Program-made: the position numbers and the translations under genes
Notes under the pieces: model-generated
Told to the model about the DNA's origin: nothing
Seen by the model: only the letters and a program-made list of their open reading frames with translations
The model's database searches: none
NCBI GenBank assembly: GCA_028285545.1
Contig: JANQPA010000004.1
Coordinates: forward strand, 1-64,000
Direction of reading: 5' to 3'
DNA length: 64,000 nt
DNA from: Saprospiraceae bacterium
GTDB lineage: Bacteria > Bacteroidota > Bacteroidia > Chitinophagales > Saprospiraceae
In this document: positions 35,386 to 44,465 of the stretch, one piece after another
How the letters are laid out: each line of letters starts with the position of its first letter
Numbering within the stretch: position 1 is the stretch's first letter

Positions 35386-35793
35386 ATGAAAATTGAAAAC
35401 ATAAAACCTGAATATTTTCTACTTCGACCAGAAGTCGAAAAAGCATATGGGTATTCTCATGCTGTCAAAATTGGAAATATTATAAAAATCTCAGGTGCTG
35501 TAAGTATGGATGATGAAGGGAACCCAATTGCTATTGGAGACATGGACCAGCAATTGAAAAATTGTTATGCTGATTTAGAAAGAATATTGAACCATTATGG
35601 CTGCACATTTGACGATGTAATTGTGGAAAATATTTTCACTACAGATATGCCATTATTTTTTGAAAACGCAGCATACCGAAATTCAATTTATACTAAACAG
35701 TTTCCAACAGGCACTTGGATTGGCGTCAAAGAATTAGCAATACCAGAATTTATGATAGAAATTGAATTAGAAGCCTATAAATCTGAATCATAA
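35386..35793 (+). CDS. RidA/YjgF family protein
   Basis: 135 residues with the Rid fold: GYSHAVKIGNIIKISGAVS, GDMDQQLKNCYADLERIL and VENIFTTDMPLFFENAAYR, then TGTWIGVKELAIPEFMIEIE. RidA enzymes hydrolyse reactive imine/enamine intermediates. The canonical Arg105 that binds the carboxylate is not evident (the usual PxRxxV position reads PTGTWIGVKEL), so it may belong to an Rid2-7 subgroup with another role. It lies 118 bp after the amidase remnant. Confidence 0.82.
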   Translation: MKIENIKPEYFLLRPEVEKAYGYSHAVKIGNIIKISGAVSMDDEGNPIAIGDMDQQLKNCYADLERILNHYGCTFDDVIVENIFTTDMPLFFENAAYRNSIYTKQFPTGTWIGVKELAIPEFMIEIELEAYKSES

Positions 35794-35879
35794 TACGATT
35801 ACAAAATAAAGCATAGCTATCCGCACCTTCCATTCGGTCGGTCGGTCAGCTACGCCGACTGTTAACATCAATTAGAAAA

Positions 35880-36089
35880 TGAATTAGGTGGTGAAAGTAT
35901 ACGTCAAGCTCATGAGTTTTTCGATCGCCTGGGAAGTGAAAACAAGACAAAAGAATCGTCAAGGAAGCAGAGTATGAAGAAGCTCATTGTCAACTGAATA
36001 ACTTCCCCTTGGCTCGACAAATTATGTTTGATTGGATAGAAGATTTATCTCTCAAACATTCAATAAGGCACAAAAGTGCTCCCACTTAA
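35880..36089 (+). pseudogene. Degenerate coding remnant, possibly transposase
   Basis: One frame ending at TAA 36087-36089 reads KEAEYEEAHCQLNNFPLARQ, then IMFDWIEDLSLKHSIRHK. The pattern faintly resembles the C-terminal end of IS3-type integrase transposases (..AR..IF.YIE..Y...R.HSA). An upstream frame is different, so any gene here is broken. The likeness is weak and the call is tentative. Around it, 35794-35879 holds GGTCGGTCGGTC and a small GTCGG/CCGAC hairpin; 36090-36182 shows nothing clear apart from the leader of the next gene. Confidence 0.3.
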
Positions 36090-36182
36090 GCAGTCTAGCT
36101 AGCAAAAATCATTGCTAAAATTGAATACCTACAGTATCTATTGGACAGCTAATAAAATTCTTTCCTTTTCAAAGATCAAATT

Positions 36183-37331
36183 ATGAAAAAAAACATCCTC
36201 ATAATTGGCGGTTATGGCTTGGCCGGAAGACAAATAGCTAAATTACTCTTACACGCAAATCCTGAATTGAATATCGTCCTCGCAGGGCGAAATTTGCAGA
36301 AAGCAGAGAAGGAGGCAGAACAGATCAACAGAGCATCGGCTACCCATAATGTGAGCGCCCTACAGCTTGACGCTAAGGATAAAACCGCCCTGAAAAAAGC
36401 CTTTGATCAGACTGATTTCATTGTCAACGCTGCTAGTATAATTGAGCAAACTTCGATTATTGTAGAGGCAGTGCTGGAAAGTGGGAAAGACTACCTCGAT
36501 ACACAGCTTTCTTCACCTAATAAGCTGGGCATCTTATTCCAAAATGCCGATCAATTCTTGGAAAAAGACATTTGTTACGTTACAGATGGTGGCTTTCACC
36601 CCGGCCTTCCAGCAGCACTGATCCGCTACAGCGCTTTGCAGATGGATGAAATCCAGAAAGGTAATGTTTTTGGGGCATTAAAAATTAAATTGGCCGACAC
36701 AGGAGTATCCAGAAGTACCCAGCTAGAGTTTGTCGACGAACTCAAACATTACAATACTTCGGTATACAAGGAAGGGGCATGGAAAAAGCAATCCTTTACC
36801 GAGACCTACCAATTCGACTTTGGTGAACCCTTTGGATCTGCAAAGTGCCTTCCTATGTTCATGGAGGAAATGAAAGTCCTGGTTGAACAATTACCGGATA
36901 TCAAGGAAACTGGCTTTTATATGGCTGGTTTTAACAAAATTCTTGATAACTGGCTAATGCCAATTATCTTCCTGGGCATCTCGATAGTACCTAAAAATTG
37001 GGCCTGGCCATTCGTCAACCTCTTTTTGTGGGGATCGAAATTTACCAAACCTCCTTATGGTGTCAAAATTGTCAGCGAGTGCTCTGGTACCAAGAACAAT
37101 CAACCAGTAAAACTACGAATCGAGATTACTAATTCGGATGAATATCTTCTCACGGCTGCCCCAGTAGTAGCGTGCCTACTCCAATTACTCGATGGCAATA
37201 TCCGACAGCCTGGCCTCTGGTTCCAGGGCAACCTGGTGGAACCGACACGGTTTCTGACAGACATTCAAAAGATGGGGGTTAAATGTGTGATTTTTCCCAA
37301 TCAGGTGCAAACAGAGGCTTTGAACCTGTGA
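36183..37331 (+). CDS. Saccharopine dehydrogenase-like NAD(P)-binding protein
   Basis: 382 residues. The Rossmann motif IIGGYGLAGRQIAKLLL and the region LDAKDKTALKKAFDQTDFIV match the saccharopine-dehydrogenase NADP-binding family; YLDTQLSSPNKL and CYVTDGGFHPGLPAALIRYS follow the usual order. Relatives include trans-acting enoyl reductases and lysine-pathway enzymes; this is probably a general oxidoreductase. It is co-transcribed with the beta-lactamase-like gene 19 bp downstream. Its position after a stretch of decayed genes suggests a later-arrived or rearranged block. Confidence 0.83.
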   Translation: MKKNILIIGGYGLAGRQIAKLLLHANPELNIVLAGRNLQKAEKEAEQINRASATHNVSALQLDAKDKTALKKAFDQTDFIVNAASIIEQTSIIVEAVLESGKDYLDTQLSSPNKLGILFQNADQFLEKDICYVTDGGFHPGLPAALIRYSALQMDEIQKGNVFGALKIKLADTGVSRSTQLEFVDELKHYNTSVYKEGAWKKQSFTETYQFDFGEPFGSAKCLPMFMEEMKVLVEQLPDIKETGFYMAGFNKILDNWLMPIIFLGISIVPKNWAWPFVNLFLWGSKFTKPPYGVKIVSECSGTKNNQPVKLRIEITNSDEYLLTAAPVVACLLQLLDGNIRQPGLWFQGNLVEPTRFLTDIQKMGVKCVIFPNQVQTEALNL

Positions 37332-37350
37332 AATTTATAAAATAACCTTT

Positions 37351-39051
37351 ATGAAAAAAGGATCGAAATTCAGAAAAGTACTAATCCTCGGCGCTAAAAT
37401 AATCCTTTTGCCCATACTGACCGTACTGGTGATCATGACCGTGGGAATCATTATCAGTCTCTTGCGGCCCTCTATGGCACCAATTAATTATGAAACTAGC
37501 CCTCTGGATTATTGGCCAACCAATGAATGGAAAACATCCACCCCAGAAGAGCAGGGTATGAATTCCGGTAAACTCATTGAAATGATTGAGTTTTACAAAG
37601 ACAAAAATGCTGAGCAGGATAACATCCAGATAGAGTCGATAACTATCATCCGCAATGGATACATCGTCTCCGATATATATCTGAACCCTTTATTCCCAAA
37701 AAACACCAAACACGTTATTCATTCCTGTACTAAAAGTATAATGTCCGCTCTTGTGGGTATTGCAATAGAGAAAGGGTATATCACCGATGTCAATGTTCCG
37801 GTCCTTGATATTCTAGACTATGAAGTTTCCCAAAATGGTGATGAACGCATCAAACAGCTTACTGTCAAAAATTTGTTGACGATGCAAACCGGTCTGCATA
37901 GCCAGGACAATTACCTGTATCAATGGCGGGGATTGTTTGAAATGCAGCATACTGACGATTGGACCGGGTACATATTGGATTTGCCTTTTGAGGCAGACCC
38001 TGGCACCCGATTTGACTATAGTAATATGTCCTCCTTTTTGCTGTCGGCCGTAGTTAGCAAGGCTACCGGTATGAGCAGCTTATCTTTTGCTCAAGAATAT
38101 CTATTTACACCCTTAGGAATCGAAGATGTCAGGTGGGAGAATAGTCCCAAAGGCATTGGTATTGGCTGGGCCAGAATGTGGCTAAAGCCACATGACATGG
38201 CAAAGATTGGCTTATTATATCTACAAAAGGGTAAATGGGCTGATACCCAGGTGATCCCTGAGGCATGGGTGGAGGAATCACTTAATGCCCACAGTTCCCC
38301 TAAAAAGTACAGGTATGTTTATAATGAAGAGATCAATATCGATTTTGGCCTAAGCGGAGGATCTTGGGTAATGACCAATTTTGCTAGACCTTTTGCCGAC
38401 GGTTATGGATACCAGTGGTGGCTAGACAAGTCCGGAATGTACTCAGCGATTGGCGTTGGAGGGCAATTTATTATGGTCGTGCCTGAGGAGAATCTAGTTA
38501 TCGTATTTACGAGTAAATTGACTGGCGCTGAATCATTTCTACCCGCAAAACTTCTAAAGAAATTTATCCTTCCCGCTGTAATCGCAGACGAGCCAATAGC
38601 CAATGAAAAAACGGACCAGGAGTTTCTCGACTCCTTATCTACAAATTCACCAAATGCTACTCAACCAGAACCAATTTCGAAGTTGCCTGACATGGCATTT
38701 GCCATAAGCGGAAAAAGATATTTATTGGACACAAATCCATGGCAATATGATAGTTTACAGCTAGTATTCCATCGTGAAAAGGATTATGCACAAATCAGCT
38801 ATACAGCTAAAGAAAAGGATAGGGTTAGTTACCAAATTAGCCTGAATAATATATATCGATTTACAGTTTCCAATCAGGAAACCTACGCTGCTAAAGGATA
38901 CTGGATATCTCCTGTAACGTTTGTTTTAGATTATGAAATGATAGGCTATTCAAGTAAAGGAAAGTGGACGCTGACATTCGATGCGAATGATCTGATTCTG
39001 GAGGAGGTTGGCGTAACCGGGACCTATTCTTATGGTGGAAAAAGCTTATGA
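37351..39051 (+). CDS. Membrane-anchored serine hydrolase (class C beta-lactamase-like)
   Basis: 566 residues. An N-terminal membrane anchor (VLILGAKIILLPILTVLVIM) is followed by the penicillin-binding-protein fold with S125-C-T-K128 (HSCTKSIMSALVG), the Y-x-N motif in FDYSNMSSF and the third motif near IGVGGQFIM. The extra ~130 C-terminal residues form a beta-rich domain. The family includes esterases, D-aminopeptidases and penicillin-binding enzymes; substrate cannot be fixed. It lies 19 bp after the saccharopine-dehydrogenase-like gene. Confidence 0.88.
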   Translation: MKKGSKFRKVLILGAKIILLPILTVLVIMTVGIIISLLRPSMAPINYETSPLDYWPTNEWKTSTPEEQGMNSGKLIEMIEFYKDKNAEQDNIQIESITIIRNGYIVSDIYLNPLFPKNTKHVIHSCTKSIMSALVGIAIEKGYITDVNVPVLDILDYEVSQNGDERIKQLTVKNLLTMQTGLHSQDNYLYQWRGLFEMQHTDDWTGYILDLPFEADPGTRFDYSNMSSFLLSAVVSKATGMSSLSFAQEYLFTPLGIEDVRWENSPKGIGIGWARMWLKPHDMAKIGLLYLQKGKWADTQVIPEAWVEESLNAHSSPKKYRYVYNEEINIDFGLSGGSWVMTNFARPFADGYGYQWWLDKSGMYSAIGVGGQFIMVVPEENLVIVFTSKLTGAESFLPAKLLKKFILPAVIADEPIANEKTDQEFLDSLSTNSPNATQPEPISKLPDMAFAISGKRYLLDTNPWQYDSLQLVFHREKDYAQISYTAKEKDRVSYQISLNNIYRFTVSNQETYAAKGYWISPVTFVLDYEMIGYSSKGKWTLTFDANDLILEEVGVTGTYSYGGKSL

Positions 39052-39069
39052 TAACCATATCATCATATA

Positions 39070-39381
39070 ATGAAAAATAAAATTTGTTTAACAAAGGGGG
39101 TAAATTCAGGAATTGGCTTCGGGCTGATAGTAGCCTTATTTGGCATTTTTAAAATGAAATGGAACAATCAGGGAACCTTCGGCAAAAGATTATCGGCCAG
39201 TACATATGCTGTATATGTATTTCACACAACGATTCTGGTAGGACTAGCTTTTCTATTTTTAAATCTGGATATACCTCAGTTTTGGAAATTTGTTGTGCTC
39301 GCGCCTGTAGCGCTAAGTGTGAGTTTTGTGGTGGCTTACTTTGCCAAAAAAATACCGATCTTAGGAGAACGGATTTTATGA
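39070..39381 (+). pseudogene. C-terminal remnant of an acyltransferase-3 family gene
   Basis: An open frame of 103 residues. After ~25 unrelated residues, KRLSASTYAVYVFHTTILVG and the following two helices match the C-terminal end of OafA/YrhL-type membrane acyltransferases (..LS..TY.VYLIH..VLV..). The first eight helices, with the catalytic His-Arg region, are missing, so it is a truncated gene. It could still be translated. The region 39382-39619 contains no gene. Confidence 0.65.
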
Positions 39382-39619
39382 GCAATCATAAAAAATGCAA
39401 AACGTGCCAAAATAAGCAACGACTATTATAAAATTATTGCTATTGATTACGACAATTCGTTAGGAAAACAAAGGTAACAAGCACCAGGATTACTATTTAA
39501 ATATTCGTCCAAATATATTCAGAAGGATACCAAATTATTAGACATTAAGTAGGAACAGGTATATGCTCATGACGATTTTACAATTTGCAAGTCGAACTAT
39601 ACGGAATAGATAATTCATC

Positions 39620-40597
39620 TTACATGGAGGTAATTACAACTAATCTACCGTGATTACTGTCAACAATATACAAACAATCTCTTTTTTCATCAAAGGCCAG
39701 CCCCCGAGGATAATTGAATTGGTAAGTATCCCTTGAGTCCTTTTCGCGAATGTCCAGGGTAGTTAGGATACCTTGCTGATCCAGCATTCTGATACAATCA
39801 TTATAAGTATCCGAAATAAACACTTCTTTGTTAGTGTGTACAAATAAGTCGGTAGGCGTATTTAATTGGGTTTCCAATGCTGGTCCTTCACTCTTGCCTT
39901 GAATTCCATTACCAATTAGAGTTTCTACCCTACCCTCAGAGCTAATTCTGCGAATACGATGATTACTTGCATCTGCCAAATACAATTCATTATTAGCGTC
40001 AAAAGATAAACCACAGATAGTACCCAATCGCACCCCGAATCCTATCCCATCTTTAAAGCTGCTGTTATTTTCTTCTCCGGCAGTTTTATCCGTAACAGGA
40101 CCTCCACCAGCGAAGGTTGATACCAGACCATCAGGGTTTACTTTACGAATCCGATGATTCCAGCTATCTGCTACAAAAAGTTCTCCTTGCTGATTCATAG
40201 TGATTCCTCGAGGGTAGTTAAATTTTGCTTCTTCTCCTAAAGCATCCCAAGCTCCAATTTGTCCACTCCCGGCTAATGTACTTACCTCTCCGGTTTTATC
40301 AATTTTTCGAATCCGATGATTTTTAAAATCTGCAACATAAAGGTTTCCTTCAGGATCTGAACAAATTCCAGTAGGAAAATTAAACTGTGCATCTTTTCCT
40401 GATCCGTTCATAAAGCCTTCCTCTCCACTTCCAGCAATGATTTCTAATTCTTCGTTTTCTGTTAATTTCACAACTTGATGATTCCCTGAGTCTAGGATAA
40501 TGAGATTCCCTTCATGATCCAAACACATTCCAAATGGTGTTTTTAAATCAACATTTACAATTTCTGCGATTAAAGGATTCTTAGTAGTAAGGCTCAT
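39620..40597 (-). CDS. NHL-repeat beta-propeller protein
   Basis: 325 residues and six NHL-type blades with the motif hDxxNHxVxKh (LDSGNHQVVKL, ADFKNHRIRKI, ADSWNHRIRKV, ADASNHRIRRI, SDTYNDCIRML, VDSNHGRLVVI), each preceded by PxGhxxD-type loops. No signal peptide or enzyme domain is seen, so it is a cytoplasmic or peripherally placed propeller. NHL propellers bind proteins, ligands or RNA; some are serine hydrolase accessory domains. It is divergent from the zinc-ribbon gene, with a palindrome between them. Confidence 0.88.
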   Translation of the reverse strand: MSLTTKNPLIAEIVNVDLKTPFGMCLDHEGNLIILDSGNHQVVKLTENEELEIIAGSGEEGFMNGSGKDAQFNFPTGICSDPEGNLYVADFKNHRIRKIDKTGEVSTLAGSGQIGAWDALGEEAKFNYPRGITMNQQGELFVADSWNHRIRKVNPDGLVSTFAGGGPVTDKTAGEENNSSFKDGIGFGVRLGTICGLSFDANNELYLADASNHRIRRISSEGRVETLIGNGIQGKSEGPALETQLNTPTDLFVHTNKEVFISDTYNDCIRMLDQQGILTTLDIREKDSRDTYQFNYPRGLAFDEKRDCLYIVDSNHGRLVVITSM

Positions 40598-40725
40598 TGT
40601 TTTATCATTGATGATCGTAATTAAAATTAAAGAAAGTTTTTTATTGCTTTTGACTTAGGCAGCATAATAATTTCGACCATTGGTTTTATTAATATTTGAT
40701 ATCTTTAAAACGATTAAGTATCAAC

Positions 40726-40773
40726 TTAAATATAAACTGTAAGGCAGCTGGCTGCCTTACAGTTTATATTTAA
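40726..40773. repeat. Perfect inverted repeat, 23-bp arms, 2-nt spacer
   Basis: Arms at 40726-40748 and 40751-40773; the centre reads AAGGCAGC-TG-GCTGCCTT and the stem continues through ACTGTAAGG into an AT-rich base. It lies between the divergent NHL and zinc-ribbon genes, 22 bp before the latter's start. Divergent placement rules out a simple terminator for either gene; an operator or cruciform site is more likely. Confidence 0.9.
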
Positions 40774-40795
40774 AAATAATTCCTTATCCAATACC

Positions 40796-41377
40796 ATGAA
40801 AGTAAGGAAACGATGTCCGGAATGTAATACCCTTATAGAGGTAGCTATCAATTCTTTTGTAGAATTGAATTGTCCACAGTGCCAGGTGCTGCTACAGGTT
40901 GCAGATGGTGTTTTTTTAAAGGAATCAATATCTCAGGAAGAATGGGAAGTCAAACAAAATGCTCCGGCTTTCAGCTCTCCTGCCTGGCTTCTTTTGGGTA
41001 TGGTAAATAGTCTTCCAGGGATACTTAAGTTACAGGATTTTCGCTTAGAATATATTGCCCTTGACTCAGGTAGCTTATGGATGAAAGGCCTTAGGCGATT
41101 GGAAAAAAGAATGGAAGTACCAGGCCTTGCAGAGCGTTTGGATAATGGAGAAAATACTCCCCTATTTGCGGTAGAATTATCTGAAGTTCAGTCTATTTAT
41201 TTTCCATTTTACTATTTTGGAGCCGGTGTTCATTTAAAAATAAATAATCAAAAACTTCGCCTTAGTTTTATTCAACCACAAAACACACAAATGCCAGCAC
41301 GTGGATTTCAAGGGGTTCACAAAATCCCTGGTGCTATGAGTGTCGGAAAATATTGGAAATCACTACTTATTAAATAA
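40796..41377 (+). CDS. Zinc-ribbon hypothetical protein
   Basis: 193 residues. The first 35 residues form a two-knuckle zinc ribbon (CPECNTLIEVAINSFVELNC, then PQCQ), typical of small regulatory or nucleic-acid-binding heads. The rest (for example QDFRLEYIALDSGSLWMKGL, IYFPFYYFGAGVHLKIN) is strand-rich and not recognised. It has no signal peptide. It is 12 bp before the gamma-glutamyltransferase gene and could be co-transcribed with it. Confidence 0.65.
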   Translation: MKVRKRCPECNTLIEVAINSFVELNCPQCQVLLQVADGVFLKESISQEEWEVKQNAPAFSSPAWLLLGMVNSLPGILKLQDFRLEYIALDSGSLWMKGLRRLEKRMEVPGLAERLDNGENTPLFAVELSEVQSIYFPFYYFGAGVHLKINNQKLRLSFIQPQNTQMPARGFQGVHKIPGAMSVGKYWKSLLIK

Positions 41378-41389
41378 AACTCACTATTC

Positions 41390-43048
41390 ATGCGACGGAT
41401 CCTTTCCTTATTTTTTATTACCATTTTTGGCCTTTTTTCCTGTCAACAAAAAATAGAATCTACTAAAACCAATACTTCAAGCCTACCCTCTCAAGGTTTT
41501 GTCTCTTCAGCCCACCCCCTGGCTACACAGGCTGGCTTGGAGATTCTTCAAAAAGGAGGTAATGCTTTTGATGCCGCTGTGGCCATAGCAGCAGCACTAA
41601 ATGTTGTAGAGCCTATGATGTCAGGTATGGGCGGCTACGGAACCATCCTGGTTTATGATGCAGAGGGAAAAAAAGTTAGATTCCTAGATTCCAGCGGAAA
41701 AATTCCCTTTAATATGAACTCTGACCTGATGCGCCCTCCAACGCCTGATTATAAAGAAAACAGAAGAGGGGCAAAATCTGTATCAACTCCTGGAAATGTA
41801 AATGCCTGGGATGCCATGTCTACAGAATATGGAAATTTGGAATGGCAAGAACTATTTTCGCCAGCGATTAAATTAGCAGATGAAGGTTTTGCTTTAAGTG
41901 AAAGAACAGCCAGATTAATAGGTCTTGGTTTTGATGAATTTCCTGAGCATGCCAAGGTTTTTTATGGCAAAGAGGGGAAGGCATTAAAAAAAGGCGAGAA
42001 ACTTATCCAAAAAGACCTGGCAGAATCTTTTCGCCAGCTGGCAGAAAAAGGAAGAAGTCATTTTTATGAAGGAGAACTTGCCCAAATAATAGCGAATACC
42101 ATGGAAGAACGAGGTAGCTTCCTGGCCCTGGAGGACCTCCAAAAGGATAAAGCAGAATGGTGGGATCCAATACAGATTGATTATAAAGGTTATGATGTAT
42201 TTACGGCCTCTCCTCCAGCTAACTCCTTTCCTGCCCTCATCAGATTGGGGATGATGGCAGAATTTGAGGGTCAAAATTTTGAGCACAATAGTGTTGAATA
42301 TCTTCACCATTACGCCGAAGTAACCAAACATGCCTTCTGGTGTCGATTGAGGTATGCAGGTGATCCAGAAATCGCTCCTCCTCCACTAGACAAATTACTC
42401 TCAAAAGCTTATCTATCAGAACAAGTTCAGGCTATTGATTCACAAAAAGCACTGGATTTTTCACCGCCTCAATATGTTGCTACTGATGGAAAAAATACCA
42501 CCCATTTTGTCGTAGCCGATAAACAAGGGAATATCGTAAGTGCTACTCAAACCCTAGGCAATCTTTTTGGTAGTAAAATCATGCCAGAAGGAACTGGGAT
42601 CTGGTTTAATAATTCATTAGCCTATTGTACCTATGAACCTAAGGGTAATCCAATGGATGCCATCCCGGGTCAGCGGAAACTTTCTGGCGATTGTCCAGTC
42701 ATTATATTTAAAGACGAGCTTCCGGTTTATGCTCTCGGTACGCCAGGAGGTCATACCATCCCTCAAACCGTTCCTCAAATGGTCATGAATCTGATAGATT
42801 TCAATATGGGTATCAATGAAGCGATACAGGCACCAAGAATTACTTTTGCAGAACCTAACTCCATCGTTTTAGAAAATGACATATCAGAAGATACCTTCGA
42901 GGCTTTGAAGGCCTTAGGACATCAGGTAAACAGGACGAGAGGTCTTGGAAACGCACATGGGCTGTCACTTCAATATCAAAATGGGCAATTTATAGGATTT
43001 GAGGGAGCAGCGGATAAAAGGGGTGAAGGTAGTGCCGAGGGGTTTTAA
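41390..43048 (+). CDS. Gamma-glutamyltransferase, lipoprotein
   Basis: 552 residues with a lipoprotein signal (GLFSC). The GGT fold is complete: SAHPLATQAGLEILQKGGNAFD, GMGGYG, the autocatalytic site NTTHFVVADKQGN with nucleophile Thr370, and PGGHTIPQ with LGTPGGHT forming the oxyanion region. GGTs cleave glutathione and other gamma-glutamyl compounds after self-cleavage into two subunits; the lipid anchor places it in the envelope. The final region (GFEGAADKRGEGSAEGF) matches the usual GAADPRREG end. Confidence 0.93.
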   Translation: MRRILSLFFITIFGLFSCQQKIESTKTNTSSLPSQGFVSSAHPLATQAGLEILQKGGNAFDAAVAIAAALNVVEPMMSGMGGYGTILVYDAEGKKVRFLDSSGKIPFNMNSDLMRPPTPDYKENRRGAKSVSTPGNVNAWDAMSTEYGNLEWQELFSPAIKLADEGFALSERTARLIGLGFDEFPEHAKVFYGKEGKALKKGEKLIQKDLAESFRQLAEKGRSHFYEGELAQIIANTMEERGSFLALEDLQKDKAEWWDPIQIDYKGYDVFTASPPANSFPALIRLGMMAEFEGQNFEHNSVEYLHHYAEVTKHAFWCRLRYAGDPEIAPPPLDKLLSKAYLSEQVQAIDSQKALDFSPPQYVATDGKNTTHFVVADKQGNIVSATQTLGNLFGSKIMPEGTGIWFNNSLAYCTYEPKGNPMDAIPGQRKLSGDCPVIIFKDELPVYALGTPGGHTIPQTVPQMVMNLIDFNMGINEAIQAPRITFAEPNSIVLENDISEDTFEALKALGHQVNRTRGLGNAHGLSLQYQNGQFIGFEGAADKRGEGSAEGF

Positions 43049-43049
43049 A

Positions 43050-43150
43050 CGTGTTCAGGTTATCACGTGATAACGTTAAACAACCCAATAAATTAAAAAA
43101 TACTAAAACGTGAACACGTAAACACGTGAACACGTGATAACGTTAAACAA
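43050..43150. repeat. Palindrome and 20-bp direct repeat before the DoxX gene
   Basis: The 20-mer CACGTGATAACGTTAAACAA occurs at 43064-43083 and again at 43131-43150, where it abuts the DoxX start codon. A 16-bp palindrome GTTATCACGTGATAAC overlaps the first copy (43059-43074). Between them ACACGTGAA-type units recur (ACGTGAACACGTAAACACG). The combination is typical of a regulatory region with several binding sites, possibly for the AraC regulator encoded two genes on. Confidence 0.65.
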
Positions 43151-43558
43151 ATGAATTACCTACCAAATAAAGATTTCGCATTATTAATCGTTCGCCTCAT
43201 TTTCGGCGTCCGGCTCATCTATGGTACCATTGACAATGTACTCTCTTGGGAAAGGATGCTGGAGTTTAGTGATTTTCTAGCTCAAAACGGCTTTCCCTTT
43301 CCCACTGTTTGTGCTGTTATTTCTGTGTATGTTCAGTTCCTTGCTGGGTTTAGCTGGATACTAGGTTTTCAAGTAAGACGTTTTAGTGTACTTATGATTA
43401 TCAATTTTTTGGTGGCCATATTTGCCGTACATGTTGCGCACGGAGATGGTTATTTGCAAACCGCTCCAGCAATCCATTTATTGGGAATTTCGATACTATT
43501 GCTTGCCTTTGGCCCTGGAAAATATGGGATTGGAGGCGATAGTAAGCCCAGACCATAA
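43151..43558 (+). CDS. DoxX family membrane protein
   Basis: 135 residues, four membrane helices in DoxX order: LIVRLIFGVRLIYGTIDNV, FLAQNGFPFPTVCAVISVYV, FLAGFSWILGF and the closing IHLLGISILLLAFGPGKYG. DoxX proteins are small quinone-linked or sulphur-metabolism accessory proteins of unclear detailed role. It is followed after 15 bp by an AraC regulator with a DUF6597-type head. A repeat-rich region lies directly before its ATG. Confidence 0.85.
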   Translation: MNYLPNKDFALLIVRLIFGVRLIYGTIDNVLSWERMLEFSDFLAQNGFPFPTVCAVISVYVQFLAGFSWILGFQVRRFSVLMIINFLVAIFAVHVAHGDGYLQTAPAIHLLGISILLLAFGPGKYGIGGDSKPRP

Positions 43559-43573
43559 AATTTTTGGCGATTT

Positions 43574-44395
43574 ATGAAGTATTTTAAAATCCTTCCTCCT
43601 CCTGCTCTCAAAGAATATGTGCAGTATTATTGGGTTTTAAAAGGAAGTAGAGAAGAGAAAACTTTGCAAGTCCAGCGAGTTGTTCCGGATGGAAATGTAG
43701 AGTTATTTTTTCATTTTAAAGATTGTTATGAAAGATATGATCAAGATTTAAAACTGACACATGAAAATACCCGTATAGGCATTTCAGGCCACTTGAAAAA
43801 GAATACCTATATTAAGCCCAAAGGAGAAACTGGTATCCTCGGTGTCCGGTTTAATACCGTTAGAGCTTTCGAATTATTTAAAGTTCCTTTATCCGAAATT
43901 ACGGATGATATTGCTCATCCCAATGACCTGCTCAAACGACCAGACTACCGATTGGAAGAAAAACTAATCAACAGTGCTGACCTTTCAGAGCAGATCGGCA
44001 TTTTGAATCATTTTTTACAGGAGCAATTAGCTCATAAAAATGACAAAGATGATTTATTGGCACACTTAATTGGTATTGTTCATCAGCATAGTGGTAGGAT
44101 TAGAAGTCAAACACTTTTAAATGGCATCCAGCTTAGCAATAGGCAATTCAATCGAAATTTTGGAAAAAAAATTGGCATAAATCTAAAGCTACTATCTCGA
44201 ATTGTAAAAATAAGAGCAATTATTTGTGAATTGAACAGAGGAAACAAGACAAAATTGACGGAATTAGCTTATAAATTTGATTACTGCGATCAAGCCCATT
44301 TCATCAATGATTTTAAACAATTAATAGGCATTTCACCCTCCGAATTTCTAAAAGAACAGAATCCTGTTTCAGAGATTTTATTCCCTGATTGTTAA
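43574..44395 (+). CDS. AraC family regulator with DUF6597-like N-terminal domain
   Basis: 273 residues. The start (KYFKILPPPALKEYVQYYWV, VVPDGNVELFFHF) matches the DUF6597 cupin-like sensor domain common in Bacteroidota AraC proteins. The C-terminal two HTH units include LSNRQFNRNFGKKIGINLKL and AYKFDYCDQAHFINDFKQL, GISPSEFLKE. It is 15 bp after DoxX in the same direction. The repeats at 43050-43150 could be its own sites, giving autoregulation of the DoxX-AraC unit. Confidence 0.87.
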   Translation: MKYFKILPPPALKEYVQYYWVLKGSREEKTLQVQRVVPDGNVELFFHFKDCYERYDQDLKLTHENTRIGISGHLKKNTYIKPKGETGILGVRFNTVRAFELFKVPLSEITDDIAHPNDLLKRPDYRLEEKLINSADLSEQIGILNHFLQEQLAHKNDKDDLLAHLIGIVHQHSGRIRSQTLLNGIQLSNRQFNRNFGKKIGINLKLLSRIVKIRAIICELNRGNKTKLTELAYKFDYCDQAHFINDFKQLIGISPSEFLKEQNPVSEILFPDC

Positions 44396-44465
44396 AACGC
44401 ACGTGTCCTTTTTTTACAATTTTTATCGGTCAAATGCCTTTAATTTGGCAGCAAAAAAATTGTTT

